From contig NZ_JBBOUK010000001.1 in NCBI RefSeq assembly GCF_038006045.1, positions 2,893,001-2,957,000 of the forward strand: a stretch of 64,000 bases of DNA. Reading direction: 5' to 3'. The translations under genes and the position numbers were made by a program. Positions within the stretch are counted from its first letter, which is position 1, and the number at the start of each line of letters is the position of its first letter. Source of the DNA: Exiguobacterium sp. FSL W8-0210. GTDB taxonomy: Bacteria > Bacillota > Bacilli > Exiguobacteriales > Exiguobacteriaceae. This document shows positions 16,812 through 26,207 of this stretch, in pieces. The notes beneath the pieces were generated by a model. That model did no database searches. It was not told where the DNA came from and saw only the letters and a list, made by a program, of their open reading frames with translations.

Positions 16812-18197
16812 AATAAAAACACTGCCCGTTTGGGTGAAGCACCTGTCAATCAGCTTTTACTTAGTCTCTCTTTACCAGCGATGGTCGGGATGCTCGTCAC
16901 GGCACTCTACAATATCATCGATACGATTTTCGTCGCTCAAGGAATCGGTACGGCTGCCGTCGCCGCCGTCGGAATCGCTTTCCCCGTCCAGCTCGTATTA
17001 ATGGCAATCGCCAACTCGATCGGGATTGGTGGTGCTGCAATTGCGTCACAACGGCTCGGTCAAAAACAAACGGATGGTGCCAGTCGTGCTTATGCCAACG
17101 TCTTGATCGCGGTTTTCTTCATCAGTATGCTCGCCATCATCAGTGCTTTCATCTTCGTCGAACCGTTACTTCGTCTCTTTGGAGCGACAGATGAGATCAT
17201 GCCGTATAGTATCGATTTCTTACGCGTCCTCTTGATTGGATCTCCGTTCTTCATGTTGACGATGGCGTCGAGTGCCATGTTACGTGCAGAAGGACGCGCG
17301 AACTATCAGATGCGCGTCATGCTGACGACGGTTGCGATCAACATCGTCTTGACCCCGCTGTTCATCTTTGGTCTTGATTGGGGCATCCAAGGTGCTGCAC
17401 TCGGGACAGTCGTTGCGCAAATCGTCGGTGCTGCACTTGTTTTCCGATTCTTCTTTACGAAACGTCGGCAAACGGGGTTAACACTCGATCGAAATGCTTT
17501 CAAACCCGATTTCCGTTTAACGTTTCGGATGATGCAAATCGGATCATCGTCGTTCATCATGCAGGTCTCTCAATCGATTTTGTTCATCACCGTCAACCAT
17601 ATGCTCGTCCGGTACGGGGGTACGACAGAACTAGCGACGTTTGCGGTCATCAATAAGTTCATGGCGCTTGTCGGTATGCCGATCATGGGGATCGTACAAG
17701 GGATGCAACCGATCGTCGGGTATAGTTTCGGTTCTCGGCAATTTAGCCGGATGTCGCTTGCCATCAAGCTCGCAATCCGTTACGGCTTATCGTTATCAAT
17801 CAGCTTGTGGTTACTGATTCAACTGTTCCCCCGTTTTTGGGTCGGCTTGTTCACGGAAGAAGCAGCACTGCTGCAGGAAGGCTCGAGTGCGATGCGCATC
17901 TTATTCGCTCTATCGTTCGTCTACGGGATTCAAATGATTGTCAACGGGATGTATCAATCGCTTGCCAAAGCAAAAGTCGCTTTATTCTTGTCCTTGTCAC
18001 GCCAAACGTTATACACGATTCCACTCGTCCTGATTTTACCCCTGTTCTTCGGTGTCAACGGTGTCTGGTTCGCTTTCCCGATTGCTGATGCGATGGCTGT
18101 TTTGACGGCCCTTGTCTTCGCCTATAAAGATCGCGTTCTGTTATTTAAACCGGAGGAATACGTCGCAGAGGAACAAAAAGTCGCCACCGCGAAATGA
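16809..18197 (+). CDS. MATE-family multidrug/cation efflux transporter
   Basis: 462 residues from ATG 16809; an upstream TTG (16782) lacks a ribosome site. Twelve membrane helices in two related halves. Typical MATE segments are LSLPAMVGMLVTALYNIIDTIFVAQG at the first helices, GSPFFMLTMASSAMLRAEGR in helix 4-5 and GMPIMGIVQGMQPIVGYSFG in helix 7-8. It exports cationic compounds by sodium or proton antiport. Closest in style to the DinF/MepA branch. Terminators lie on both sides, so it is a single-gene unit. Its ribosome site lies in a hairpin. Confidence 0.92.
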   Translation: MNKNTARLGEAPVNQLLLSLSLPAMVGMLVTALYNIIDTIFVAQGIGTAAVAAVGIAFPVQLVLMAIANSIGIGGAAIASQRLGQKQTDGASRAYANVLIAVFFISMLAIISAFIFVEPLLRLFGATDEIMPYSIDFLRVLLIGSPFFMLTMASSAMLRAEGRANYQMRVMLTTVAINIVLTPLFIFGLDWGIQGAALGTVVAQIVGAALVFRFFFTKRRQTGLTLDRNAFKPDFRLTFRMMQIGSSSFIMQVSQSILFITVNHMLVRYGGTTELATFAVINKFMALVGMPIMGIVQGMQPIVGYSFGSRQFSRMSLAIKLAIRYGLSLSISLWLLIQLFPRFWVGLFTEEAALLQEGSSAMRILFALSFVYGIQMIVNGMYQSLAKAKVALFLSLSRQTLYTIPLVLILPLFFGVNGVWFAFPIADAMAVLTALVFAYKDRVLLFKPEEYVAEEQKVATAK

Positions 18198-18211
18198 CTG
18201 GAAGGGATATC

Positions 18212-18241
18212 AGATCATCTGCCTTGCAGATGGTCTTTTTT
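18212..18241 (+). terminator. Terminator of the MATE gene
   Basis: AGATCATCTGC pairs with GCAGATGGTCT across a three-base loop, then T6. Confidence 0.85.
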
Positions 18242-18305
18242 AATGGACTTCTATAATACGAACATGTATTCTGTTACTAGTGAATGACAGAAAGGAGTCT
18301 GCTGT

Positions 18306-18872
18306 ATGTATACATTAGCGATTGACTTTGAAACGGCAAATCGGAATAGCGGAAGCATTTGTGCGTTTGGTTGGTCCGTTCTCTCCAACGGTCGCGTCAC
18401 GGAGAGTAAACAGGTCTTAATCAATCCAGAAGAAAACTTCGATGCCGGAAACATCCGGGTTCATGGAATTCGTCCGAGTGATGTCTTCGATGCACCGACG
18501 TTACCTGAAGCGATGGAAGCACATGGCTTATACGATTTAATCGCAGGTGCTCAACTGGTCGTTGCCCATAATGCATCATTTGATATGGGGGCGCTTCAGA
18601 AAGCGATTCAAAAATACGATATGTACCAGATGCCAGCTTTCACGTACGGCTGCACGGTCAAATTATCCCGCAAACTGTATCCATGGTTGCCGAACCATCG
18701 ATTGAATACGATGGCAGAATTCCTCAACGTCTCTTTCCAACATCATGACGCGAAAGAAGATGCCTACGTCTGCGCCCTACTCTTAAACGATATGTTGGAA
18801 CGAACGAATCTACAGGATCCGGTCACCTTGCATACATTCTGTGGCGTTCGGATGGGACAGGTTGCCTATTAA
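18306..18872 (+). CDS. DEDDh 3'-5' exonuclease (DnaQ-like)
   Basis: 188 residues. ExoI motif IDFETAN, ExoII VVAHNASFDMGAL and ExoIII HHDAKEDAYVCALL give the four acidic residues and the histidine of DEDDh exonucleases. The length and the single domain resemble the small epsilon-like nucleases seen next to DNA repair genes, not PolC. It could proofread or trim DNA or RNA ends; the partner polymerase is not evident. Start ATG after AAAGGAG; its own terminator follows. Confidence 0.88.
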   Translation: MYTLAIDFETANRNSGSICAFGWSVLSNGRVTESKQVLINPEENFDAGNIRVHGIRPSDVFDAPTLPEAMEAHGLYDLIAGAQLVVAHNASFDMGALQKAIQKYDMYQMPAFTYGCTVKLSRKLYPWLPNHRLNTMAEFLNVSFQHHDAKEDAYVCALLLNDMLERTNLQDPVTLHTFCGVRMGQVAY

Positions 18873-18874
18873 AC

Positions 18875-18912
18875 AAAAAAGCACTCTAGACATGAGATCT
18901 AGAGTGCTTTTT
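18875..18912. terminator. Bidirectional terminator
   Basis: AAAAAGCACTCTAGA pairs with TCTAGAGTGCTTTTT over a seven-base loop between the exonuclease and the old yellow enzyme genes. Confidence 0.92.
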
Positions 18913-18924
18913 GATGGTGTTCAA

Positions 18925-20040
18925 TTATTTGCTTGTTTGTTTGATCGGGAACCAGCCTGGACGACTTGTGATGCCTGCCCATAATGCATCTGGAACGACG
19001 AGTTCTGCTTGTGCCTCTGGATCAAGTTCTGTCCGGATTGACGCAAGGTCACCTGCTTCAACTTTTTCAACCCATTTCGGTTCCATGATCAGTTCACGAC
19101 CGAGAGCGATCATTGGAACGACAGCCAAACCTTGTTCGACTTCGTCCGCTGTGTGCAGCGATCCGACACCGATGACAGGTACTTGTTCGCCAACACGTTC
19201 TTGGACGAGCGTGATTGGTGATGTCGTTGCATTTTCGTCACGAATCGAACCTGCGAAGAAGTCCATTACGGAAACGTGCAAGTAATCGAGGTCTTTTTTC
19301 GCCAGCTCATCGACGAGGCGCATCGTGTCATCGAGTGTGATTCCTGGATTTTCGATCTCTTCTGGAGAGAAACGGTATCCGACGATGAAGGAAGGATCCT
19401 GTTTCGCGACGGCTTCGACTGCATCTACGACTGCTAATGGGAAGGCGAGACGTTTTTCTAAGCTACCGCCCCATTTGTCTTCGCGACGGTTTGAATGTGG
19501 TGAGAAGAATTGTTGGATCAAGTACGTGTTCGCACCGTGAATCTCAACACCATCAAATCCAGCTTCCATCGCACGACGTGTCGCTTGACCGAATGCTTCA
19601 ATGATTGCTTCAACTTCTTCTGCCTCTAACGCACGAGGTGTCATTGCCCCTTCACGTACAGGTGCGACAGCACTTGCACTAACTGTTTGTCCACCGACGA
19701 GTTCTGGTGGTGCCATACGACCAGCGTGGAAGATTTGTAAGATCGCTTTTGCGCCTTTATCTTGAATCGTTTTTGCGAGTCGCTTCAGACTTGGAACGAG
19801 ATCGTCACGATGCGCACCGAATTCATTCGGGAATCCTTGACCGTCTGCCGTGACATTCGCACACGCTGTAATGACCGCACTGACGCCACCTGAACGTTCT
19901 GCGTAGTACGCGAGTTCCGCATCCGATACTTCGCCGTTCTCTTGTGCCGCATAGTTCGTCATCGGTGCCATCAAGACGCGGTTTTTCAGCGTCACACCGT
20001 TTGGTAATGTAAATGGTTCAAACATTGCTTGAGTTGCCAT
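18925..20040 (-). CDS. Old yellow enzyme family NADH:flavin oxidoreductase (YqiG-like)
   Basis: 371 residues from ATG 20040, nine bases after GAGGAGG; a longer frame to 20136 has no ribosome site. A TIM barrel with FMN-binding FTLPNGVTLKNRVLMAPMTN, LQIFHAGRM, the GVEIHGANTYLIQQFFSPHSNRR block holding catalytic residues, and VIGVGSLHTADE for the phosphate. Length and pattern resemble Bacillus YqiG. Old yellow enzymes reduce activated double bonds using NAD(P)H; the natural substrate is unknown. It lies 92 bases downstream of the MMPL gene on the same strand. Confidence 0.88.
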   Translation of the reverse strand: MATQAMFEPFTLPNGVTLKNRVLMAPMTNYAAQENGEVSDAELAYYAERSGGVSAVITACANVTADGQGFPNEFGAHRDDLVPSLKRLAKTIQDKGAKAILQIFHAGRMAPPELVGGQTVSASAVAPVREGAMTPRALEAEEVEAIIEAFGQATRRAMEAGFDGVEIHGANTYLIQQFFSPHSNRREDKWGGSLEKRLAFPLAVVDAVEAVAKQDPSFIVGYRFSPEEIENPGITLDDTMRLVDELAKKDLDYLHVSVMDFFAGSIRDENATTSPITLVQERVGEQVPVIGVGSLHTADEVEQGLAVVPMIALGRELIMEPKWVEKVEAGDLASIRTELDPEAQAELVVPDALWAGITSRPGWFPIKQTSK

Positions 20041-20132
20041 GAGTGAAGTGCCTCCTCTAATTTCTTGAACTGAATATCGACAGTATACGCTCGTCTTCCT
20101 TCGAATAGCTACTGATGTGCTTACGCGATGTG

Positions 20133-22223
20133 TCACTTGCGAATTGCTTTACGACGTCCACCCGGCCACCACCAGTTCCAGTGACCAAATAGCTTCATCA
20201 ATGCGGGAACGAGCAGCATCCGGACAATCGTGGCATCAATAAAAATCGCAAGTGCGATACCGACGCCCAGTTGTTTGATTGGACTGACGCCCGTGAAGGC
20301 AAACGCCCCAGTGACGACGATCATGATCAAGGCTGCAGACGTAATGATCTTACTCGTTTTCGCAAGACCCATCTCGGTCGCGTAATCGTTATCGCCTGTC
20401 TCGTCATAATATTCTTCCATTCGCGAGACGAGGAATACTTCATAATCCATCGATAAACCAAAGACGAGTGAGAAGATGAAGACCGGTGTCAGAATACCAA
20501 TCGTCTCCTGTGGAAGAACTGCGCCCGACTCGAACAAGATGACGAGTAATCCGAATGTCGCCCCCAGACTAAGCAAATTCATCAAAATCGCCTTGATTGG
20601 GATTAAGATGGATCGGAACGCAATCAGCAGGATGATGAACGTTGCCAAAACGACGACACCGACTGCTAGTGGGAGTTTCGATTCAATGGCATCATAAATT
20701 TCCTGATTGAAGGCTGCCGGTCCCCCGACAAGATAACCGTCCGCTTGCATGTTTCGCACCCAGTCTTGCGAAGCAGCATCGCCGGGATCTCCTTTTAAGT
20801 TGACATCAATTCGTGCTTGGTCATTCTCTGACAGAAATGACGTCAAGGCTTCGCGTCCGGTCGGAACAGCGACTAACTGTTCGAGCGGCACTTGTTGCTG
20901 TTCGGCAATCGTTGCGGCGGATACGACGGAACGTACATCGGGATCTGATTCGAGTCGAATCGTCACATCTTCGATTTTTTCTCGTCCCACCTCTGAGGAA
21001 GCATCGGCAGACAAGATGAGGACAGCATCTGTTCCATCATTCCCGAATGTTTTTTCCCACGACTCAAAAGCGAGACGAGACGGATAGGATTCCGGTAAAG
21101 CGGTCGCTTGCGGAATGTTCAACGTCAAGTCACGTAACGGCAATAAACAAGGTAACAACAGCAATAAGGACAAAACAGTGACTGCGATAGGGCGCTTCAT
21201 GACGAAACGAGCGAGGCGACGCCAACGATCTTCACTACGCCCTGCTCGTTGCCGGAAGAGTCGCCCTTTCTCTAGCACCTTCCCGAAAACAATCAATAGT
21301 GCCGGCAGTAATGTCAATGCACTAACGACTGCTCCAAGAACTGAAACGAGCGTTCCGATCGCGACAGCGCGGAAAACATCCACATCAATCAATAATAATC
21401 CGGCAAGTCCGACGAATACACAGATTCCGGAAAATAAAATCGAACGTCCTGCCGTCTCGACCGAACGGATTGCCGCCTTCCGAATATCTTGTCCGTCCTG
21501 CCGTTCTTCGCGAAATCGATTGACGTATAACAGCGAAAAATCAATTCCGAGCGCAAGCGAAATCATCGCGACCGCATTCAAGACGAAGATCGATAACTCT
21601 TGTTGTCCGGCGACGAAATACAGAACACCGGCACCAAAGACAAAAGTAACGAGTCCCATGATCAACGGTAGGATGGCGGCAACCGGGGTACCGAAAACGA
21701 GTAGCAAGACGATCAACGCTGCTGGAATTCCGATCAATTCAGCCCGGATGAGGTCATTTTTTGACGCTGTATTCAAATCATCGACGACGACCGGTTCACC
21801 CGTTAGCCGAATCGTTCCGGTGTCATCCAGTTGACGTGTGACCGCAGCTGCCCATTTCGCATCAAGTGTCGGTACACCGACTGTCACGTATCCCTTATCG
21901 TCACGAATCGCTCGCGGATTTTCAACAGGACCAGTGACGTTCCCGACGCCATTAATATCACGGAAGCGCTCGACATGTTGCACCATCGTTTGTTGTAGAT
22001 TCTCTTGATTTTCAAATAGGACGATGATCGTATGCGGATCCTGACCGAAGTCTTGATCGAGTACTCTCTCGACACGTTGAAAATCACCGTCACGTGTAAA
22101 TCCGTTTCCTTCTAGACGATCGGGTAATTGATAGGCGAAATAACCAAGCACGACGAGCAGTATCGCCCAAACGATTAACACTCCTCGAAAATACGTACTC
22201 ATCAGATGACCAAGCCGTTCCAT
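20133..22223 (-). CDS. MMPL/RND-superfamily membrane transporter
   Basis: 696 residues from ATG 22223 (AAAGGGG upstream). Two MMPL repeats, each a first helix, a large extracellular domain and a five-helix bundle. Typical segments are LGIDFSLLYVNRFREER in the first half and GLSMDYEVFLVSRMEE in the second, carrying the conserved GxxxDY/DF acids used for proton coupling. Actinobacterial MmpL and Bacillus YdfJ/YdgH move lipids or drugs. Substrate unknown. It probably shares a transcript with the old yellow enzyme gene downstream. Confidence 0.9.
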   Translation of the reverse strand: MERLGHLMSTYFRGVLIVWAILLVVLGYFAYQLPDRLEGNGFTRDGDFQRVERVLDQDFGQDPHTIIVLFENQENLQQTMVQHVERFRDINGVGNVTGPVENPRAIRDDKGYVTVGVPTLDAKWAAAVTRQLDDTGTIRLTGEPVVVDDLNTASKNDLIRAELIGIPAALIVLLLVFGTPVAAILPLIMGLVTFVFGAGVLYFVAGQQELSIFVLNAVAMISLALGIDFSLLYVNRFREERQDGQDIRKAAIRSVETAGRSILFSGICVFVGLAGLLLIDVDVFRAVAIGTLVSVLGAVVSALTLLPALLIVFGKVLEKGRLFRQRAGRSEDRWRRLARFVMKRPIAVTVLSLLLLLPCLLPLRDLTLNIPQATALPESYPSRLAFESWEKTFGNDGTDAVLILSADASSEVGREKIEDVTIRLESDPDVRSVVSAATIAEQQQVPLEQLVAVPTGREALTSFLSENDQARIDVNLKGDPGDAASQDWVRNMQADGYLVGGPAAFNQEIYDAIESKLPLAVGVVVLATFIILLIAFRSILIPIKAILMNLLSLGATFGLLVILFESGAVLPQETIGILTPVFIFSLVFGLSMDYEVFLVSRMEEYYDETGDNDYATEMGLAKTSKIITSAALIMIVVTGAFAFTGVSPIKQLGVGIALAIFIDATIVRMLLVPALMKLFGHWNWWWPGGRRKAIRK

Positions 22224-22251
22224 GATGTGTCCCCTTTCTGTATAAACGTAC

Positions 22252-22289
22252 AAAAAACATCCTTCTTGCTGAAAAGCGAAAAGGATGTT
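22252..22289 (-). terminator. Terminator of the 264-residue unknown gene
   Basis: On the minus strand AACATCCTT pairs with AAGGATGTT and is followed by T6; it lies between this gene and the MMPL start. Confidence 0.85.
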
Positions 22290-22292
22290 TCG

Positions 22293-23087
22293 TTACGTCT
22301 TTTGAAAAATTTGAACCCATGTGTTGCCGAATGTCGCCGATGTCGATACGATCGCAAGACGTCGCGCCTCTTCATCGAGTAACACACTTTTGAGTAAAAC
22401 GGAGGAATGACATCCCTCGAACTTATATTTCAGCTGACTCTTCTCATACAAGTAAAAACGAGATGAATCGGTGATCGAAAACAATTGGTGCCGGTGATCA
22501 ACGAGTGAGTACTCCGCGTAATCTGAAAAAGGAATAATCGATTCCTGATTCGTCGCAGCGTCCCAAATCACATACCGTTCTTTTAGATCATCATAAGAAA
22601 TGATTGTCGTAGGTGCGATGAAACGTTCGAACGTCAAACGTGTATCATATCCTCGCTCCACTAAGCGTCCGAACAGTGGTGCCTCTTCATAATTTGAGTA
22701 CCGCCAGTCCCCTGTTTGAACGTTCACACATACGACGTCTGTTTCTGCCGTGTACAAGAAGATCTCATCGTCTTGCCACAAGAATAAATTACTGAACCAT
22801 GCTTCGGAAAAAGCAGCGGGTCGCTTGATATACTCTAAATGCCCTTGCTCTAAATCTAGTAAACCAAAATAAGCTGACTCTTCAAATACGATGAACAATC
22901 GTCCACCGCCTGGCTCAATGTACCAGGAGAATGGAACATACGCACATGCTGTTTCCCATAGTGGTCTTAAATCCGCATCACATTTCATAAATCCGTGGCG
23001 ATCTCGAAAAAGAAGCAAATCCTCCCCGATTCGATCGAACAGTGAGACGGATTCATGGAGTAACAGCTCTGCAGCAGGTTTATACAT
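22293..23087 (-). CDS. Uncharacterised beta-rich protein
   Basis: 264 residues from ATG 23087, eight bases after AGGAAG; GTG 23096 and ATG 23093 are too close to it. No family recognised. The sequence alternates short strands of the type LFIVFEESAYFGLLDLEQGHLEYI and FSITDSSRFYLYEKSQLKYKFEG, six to seven blade-like units, as in beta-propeller proteins. There is no signal peptide and no membrane helix, so it is cytosolic. No catalytic motif is visible. It stands alone with a terminator downstream. Confidence 0.6.
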   Translation of the reverse strand: MYKPAAELLLHESVSLFDRIGEDLLLFRDRHGFMKCDADLRPLWETACAYVPFSWYIEPGGGRLFIVFEESAYFGLLDLEQGHLEYIKRPAAFSEAWFSNLFLWQDDEIFLYTAETDVVCVNVQTGDWRYSNYEEAPLFGRLVERGYDTRLTFERFIAPTTIISYDDLKERYVIWDAATNQESIIPFSDYAEYSLVDHRHQLFSITDSSRFYLYEKSQLKYKFEGCHSSVLLKSVLLDEEARRLAIVSTSATFGNTWVQIFQKT

Positions 23088-23164
23088 ATGCATCACTTCC
23101 TACTTCATACGGTATCAACCTTCTCAGTTTCTCGCTACTATTGATGCGCTCGACTTGCACCTCC

Positions 23165-23173
23165 TGTTATACT
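23165..23173 (+). promoter_or_regulatory. Extended -10 promoter of the YycC-like gene
   Basis: TGTTATACT is a perfect extended -10 (TGn-TATACT), 30 bases before the small gene; no good -35 at 17 bases is seen. Confidence 0.5.
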
Positions 23174-23202
23174 AACTTCATGGAAAAAGGAGGACGAACA
23201 CG

Positions 23203-23376
23203 ATGAAACCTTTACAATTATCAGCAGAGACGGCTGTCGAACTCGCAAAACGTCTGAACGTACCACTTGAACAACTGATGCATATGCCGCGCCATATCTT
23301 GATTCAAAAGCTCGTCGAACTCGAGCAGGAACAAGCGAAAACGGAATCGGATTCGTCTAGCGAATCGGAATCTTGA
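23203..23376 (+). CDS. YycC-family small protein
   Basis: 57 residues, ATG 23203 six to nine bases after AAAAAGGAGG. The core LQLSAETAVELAKRLNVPLEQLMHMPRHILIQKL resembles the Bacillus YycC family (about 50 residues, function unknown). The last 15 residues form a Ser/Glu/Asp tail (TESDSSSESES) not usual in the family. One predicted helix-turn-helix-like helical unit; no membrane segment. It is a single-gene unit between a good extended -10 promoter and a terminator. Confidence 0.75.
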   Translation: MKPLQLSAETAVELAKRLNVPLEQLMHMPRHILIQKLVELEQEQAKTESDSSSESES

Positions 23377-23378
23377 GT

Positions 23379-23413
23379 AAAAAGCCTCTATTCCAACGCG
23401 GAAGGAGGCTTTA
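23379..23413. terminator. Bidirectional terminator
   Basis: AAAGCCTC and TTCC pair with GGAA and GAGGCTTT (23381-23412). The T-run is best on the minus strand, for the M50 gene. Confidence 0.75.
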
Positions 23414-23421
23414 ATCTTCGT

Positions 23422-23904
23422 TTAAGATTGTGGATGATAGTCGGATTTACCGTAACGGAAGACATTGATGATTGCTTTTCCGTCACTCGGATAACCATTC
23501 GGATGATCAATCGGAAAGAGGGAGAAAAAGACGAAATAAAACGAGAAATACGCAAATTGGTAAGTGAAGATTGATGCCTCAAACACACCGGCATAAATGA
23601 GACCATTGACAATAAGGATACTAGCCAAATTTGCAAGCGAACCTCCTGCATACACCAGGATATTGGTAAGCTTTGTCTCATGACCTAGTGCCTCATACTG
23701 ACACCAGCCATCCCAAAAATAGATACGATTCAAGCGGATTGGACCGACACGGAGTAACGATTTTCCTGAACCAATGTTGATCTCCATATTTCCACCGAAT
23801 AATCGGGCAAAAAAGTAATGCCCCATCTCATGAATCAAAGTTACGATAGGCAACAGTAAAAAGAACGACAAAAAGAATTTCCATAAATCCCCGAAACCAA
23901 ACAT
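23422..23904 (-). CDS. Small M50-type membrane metallopeptidase homologue
   Basis: 160 residues with four membrane helices. The zinc motif HEMGHYFFARLFGG follows the first helix, and the segment IDHPNGYPSDGKAI near the end supplies the Asp that is the third ligand in M50 proteases (usual form NxxPxxPLDGG). The protein is about half the usual length and has no PDZ or CBS domain. Active-site residues look intact. Substrate unknown. ATG follows AAAGGATG by eight bases. Stand-alone gene. Confidence 0.7.
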   Translation of the reverse strand: MFGFGDLWKFFLSFFLLLPIVTLIHEMGHYFFARLFGGNMEINIGSGKSLLRVGPIRLNRIYFWDGWCQYEALGHETKLTNILVYAGGSLANLASILIVNGLIYAGVFEASIFTYQFAYFSFYFVFFSLFPIDHPNGYPSDGKAIINVFRYGKSDYHPQS

Positions 23905-24045
23905 ACCACGTACATCCTTTCATAAAAACAACATCCCATATACTACTTAAGAGGTTTTTTCCCGAAAGATGCGTCTTCAAACAAGCTTTCAAAGATTTTA
24001 CGCAAGTCAATTGCATGACAGGTTGAAATCGAATTGTCATTCGCG

Positions 24046-24087
24046 CAAAAAAGAAGGACGAAGCCTTCTTTCGCTTCGTCCTTCTCG
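24046..24087 (-). terminator. Terminator of the pullulanase gene
   Basis: On the minus strand AGAAGGACGAAGC pairs perfectly with GCTTCGTCCTTCT and a T6 run follows. Confidence 0.88.
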
Positions 24088-24089
24088 AT

Positions 24090-26096
24090 TTAATCCGTTT
24101 TCTTACGACGTTTGTTCGCTGCGTACAACAATCCGATGATTGTCAGTGCTGCACCACCTGCTATTGCGTATTTCTTGTAGTCTGCTTTTCGTTCGGCGAT
24201 GACCGTCGTCGTCAATGCCTGGATGACCAACTGTTTCCCTTCATGCAACCGTGGTGCGTGCAACTTGACGGCACCCGACTCAACTAACACCTCGAATTCA
24301 CCGTTTGGCAATTCAATCGTGATATCCTCTTCCGTCGCATTATGGTAGACACGCTGTCGTTCGACGTATCCTTCATAGGTGCGTTTCAGTTCAAAGGCAA
24401 TCACGCCCTCCCCTTCTTCAAGGAAACGAAGGTGTTTTTTAATCATTGCTGCGTTTGCGAGACGGAACATCGGATACTGACGACGAAGAGCAATCAATCC
24501 TTTGACGTATTCGACTGCTGGACGCTCTGTTTCCGCCCGTTCATAGTCAAGACGATTGACAACCTCTCCTGCATTGAAGCTGTCACGAATCCCGTCCTTC
24601 GTCCGGAAGAACTCTTGTCCGGCATGAAGGAAAGGAATGCCTTGTCCCGTCAAGATGATCGCATTCGCGAGCATTTGTCGTTTCCGACGAATCTCCTCCG
24701 TGTCCTCTGGACGAGATACCGTTAATTTATCCCAAATCGTCAAATCATCATGAGCCTCGACGTACGAGACGACCTGATTCGGTTCATCGGCAAACCCTTG
24801 CGAAGAGACGTTACCAGCGATTCCCCGTTTGACTTCACTCGTCCGGTCAAATGCACCACTGATGAAACCACGATCTTCTGGTGTTTGAACGTCGCCTTTG
24901 ACCCCGTCCCGTAAGCCGTTATTGAAATGCGCGATTCCTGGCATCTTCGGTGCATTGAAGTAATTCGCTTTTTCTTCCGGATCAAGCGGCGTATCGAGAT
25001 CCCAGCCTTCACCAATGATCAGAATCGACGGATCAATGCGATCGAGTGCATGACGCACCTGATTCATCGTTTCGACATCATGCAGTCCCATCAAATCAAA
25101 TCGGAAACCGTCCAGATGGTACTCTTTCGCCCAGTACGTCACACAATCAAGAATGAACTTCCGCATCATCAAACGTTCAGACGCCGTATCATTTCCACAG
25201 AAACTACCGTTCGAGAGACTACCATCCGCCTCTTGACGATAGAAGTAGCCAGGAACGAACTGACCGAGCGGAACCGTTGCCGCATCATACGTATGATTGA
25301 AGACGACGTCCATGATGACACGTATCCCACGGTCATGTAACGCCTGAACCAATTGTTTTAATTCAAGGATCCGCGTTCGTGGATCATCCGGATTTGACGA
25401 GTACGAACCTTCCGGCGCAAAGTAGTTCACCGGGTCATATCCCCAGTTATAGTTATCCGGGTCGTTCGGCGCTGCCTCATTGACTGAGCCAAAATCGTAG
25501 ATCGGCAATAACTGGACATGCGTCACACCGAGATCCGCTAAATAATCAAGTCCTGTTAATCCACCATTTGGTGTCCGTGTTCCTGCTTCCGTCAGTCCAG
25601 CGAATGTACCACGTGCGACGACACCACTAGCCGGATGACTCGTTGCATCGCGTACGTGTAGTTCATAAACAACTGCGTCTTGCGAAGAATGGAACAGTGG
25701 GCGTTCTTCAATCCATCGTTCTGGTGTCACACTTGTCGGGTCAATCAGCGCACCGCGTTTTCCGTTCGTTCCGACGGCTTTCGCATACGGATCGACTGCC
25801 TCGACCTTTTGTCCGTTGATGCTCGCTTGAAACGTATAGAAATAACCTTCATATGCCGCTCGATCGAGTTCAACGACGTATGTTCCCCGTTCGCCTGCCA
25901 TCATCTCGACCTCTTCGACTTTTCGTGCGCGTAATGTCTTATAGAGACGAATCACGACACGTTCTGCCGTCGGCGCCCACAAGCGCACGCGAATCGCTGT
26001 CTCTGAGAAAGTCGCTCCTAAATCATTTCCACTATAGGCAAATCGCTCATCCAGTTCTTGCGGTGTGAGCGTCAACATGTCTGCTGTTTGTTTCAA
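24090..26096 (-). CDS. pulA: Type I pullulanase with a C-terminal membrane helix
   Basis: 668 residues starting at TTG 26096 (AAAGGGG nine bases upstream). A CBM48 domain (about residues 15-110, VRLWAPTAERV) precedes the GH13_14 barrel, with the pullulanase signature YNWGYDP, catalytic Asp in FRFDLMGLHD, Glu in IIGEGWD and Asp in EAHDDLT. It cuts alpha-1,6 bonds in pullulan, glycogen or limit dextrins. There is no signal peptide, but the end (YAIAGGAALTIIGLLYAA then NKRRKKTD) is a membrane helix with a basic tail. This tail-anchor is unusual for intracellular pullulanases. Single-gene unit. Confidence 0.9.
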   Translation of the reverse strand: MKQTADMLTLTPQELDERFAYSGNDLGATFSETAIRVRLWAPTAERVVIRLYKTLRARKVEEVEMMAGERGTYVVELDRAAYEGYFYTFQASINGQKVEAVDPYAKAVGTNGKRGALIDPTSVTPERWIEERPLFHSSQDAVVYELHVRDATSHPASGVVARGTFAGLTEAGTRTPNGGLTGLDYLADLGVTHVQLLPIYDFGSVNEAAPNDPDNYNWGYDPVNYFAPEGSYSSNPDDPRTRILELKQLVQALHDRGIRVIMDVVFNHTYDAATVPLGQFVPGYFYRQEADGSLSNGSFCGNDTASERLMMRKFILDCVTYWAKEYHLDGFRFDLMGLHDVETMNQVRHALDRIDPSILIIGEGWDLDTPLDPEEKANYFNAPKMPGIAHFNNGLRDGVKGDVQTPEDRGFISGAFDRTSEVKRGIAGNVSSQGFADEPNQVVSYVEAHDDLTIWDKLTVSRPEDTEEIRRKRQMLANAIILTGQGIPFLHAGQEFFRTKDGIRDSFNAGEVVNRLDYERAETERPAVEYVKGLIALRRQYPMFRLANAAMIKKHLRFLEEGEGVIAFELKRTYEGYVERQRVYHNATEEDITIELPNGEFEVLVESGAVKLHAPRLHEGKQLVIQALTTTVIAERKADYKKYAIAGGAALTIIGLLYAANKRRKKTD

Positions 26097-26207
26097 AGCT
26101 AAGCACCCCTTTCATTTCATGGTTTTTATTATAACAAAATTTCAAAGCAGTGGACGCTTCCGGTATTCCTCTCTAAAATAGAGAGTGGAATGAAAGGGGA
26201 GATTAAA

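Noticed and set aside
20041-20136. Extension of the old yellow enzyme to 403 residues
   Set aside because: The extra N-terminus has no ribosome site and is not part of the family fold; ATG 20040 follows GAGGAGG.
26106-26199. An 11-bp inverted repeat CCCCTTTCATT / AATGAAAGGGG between pulA and yajQ
   Set aside because: The two arms are simply the ribosome sites of the two divergent genes, which happen to have the same sequence.
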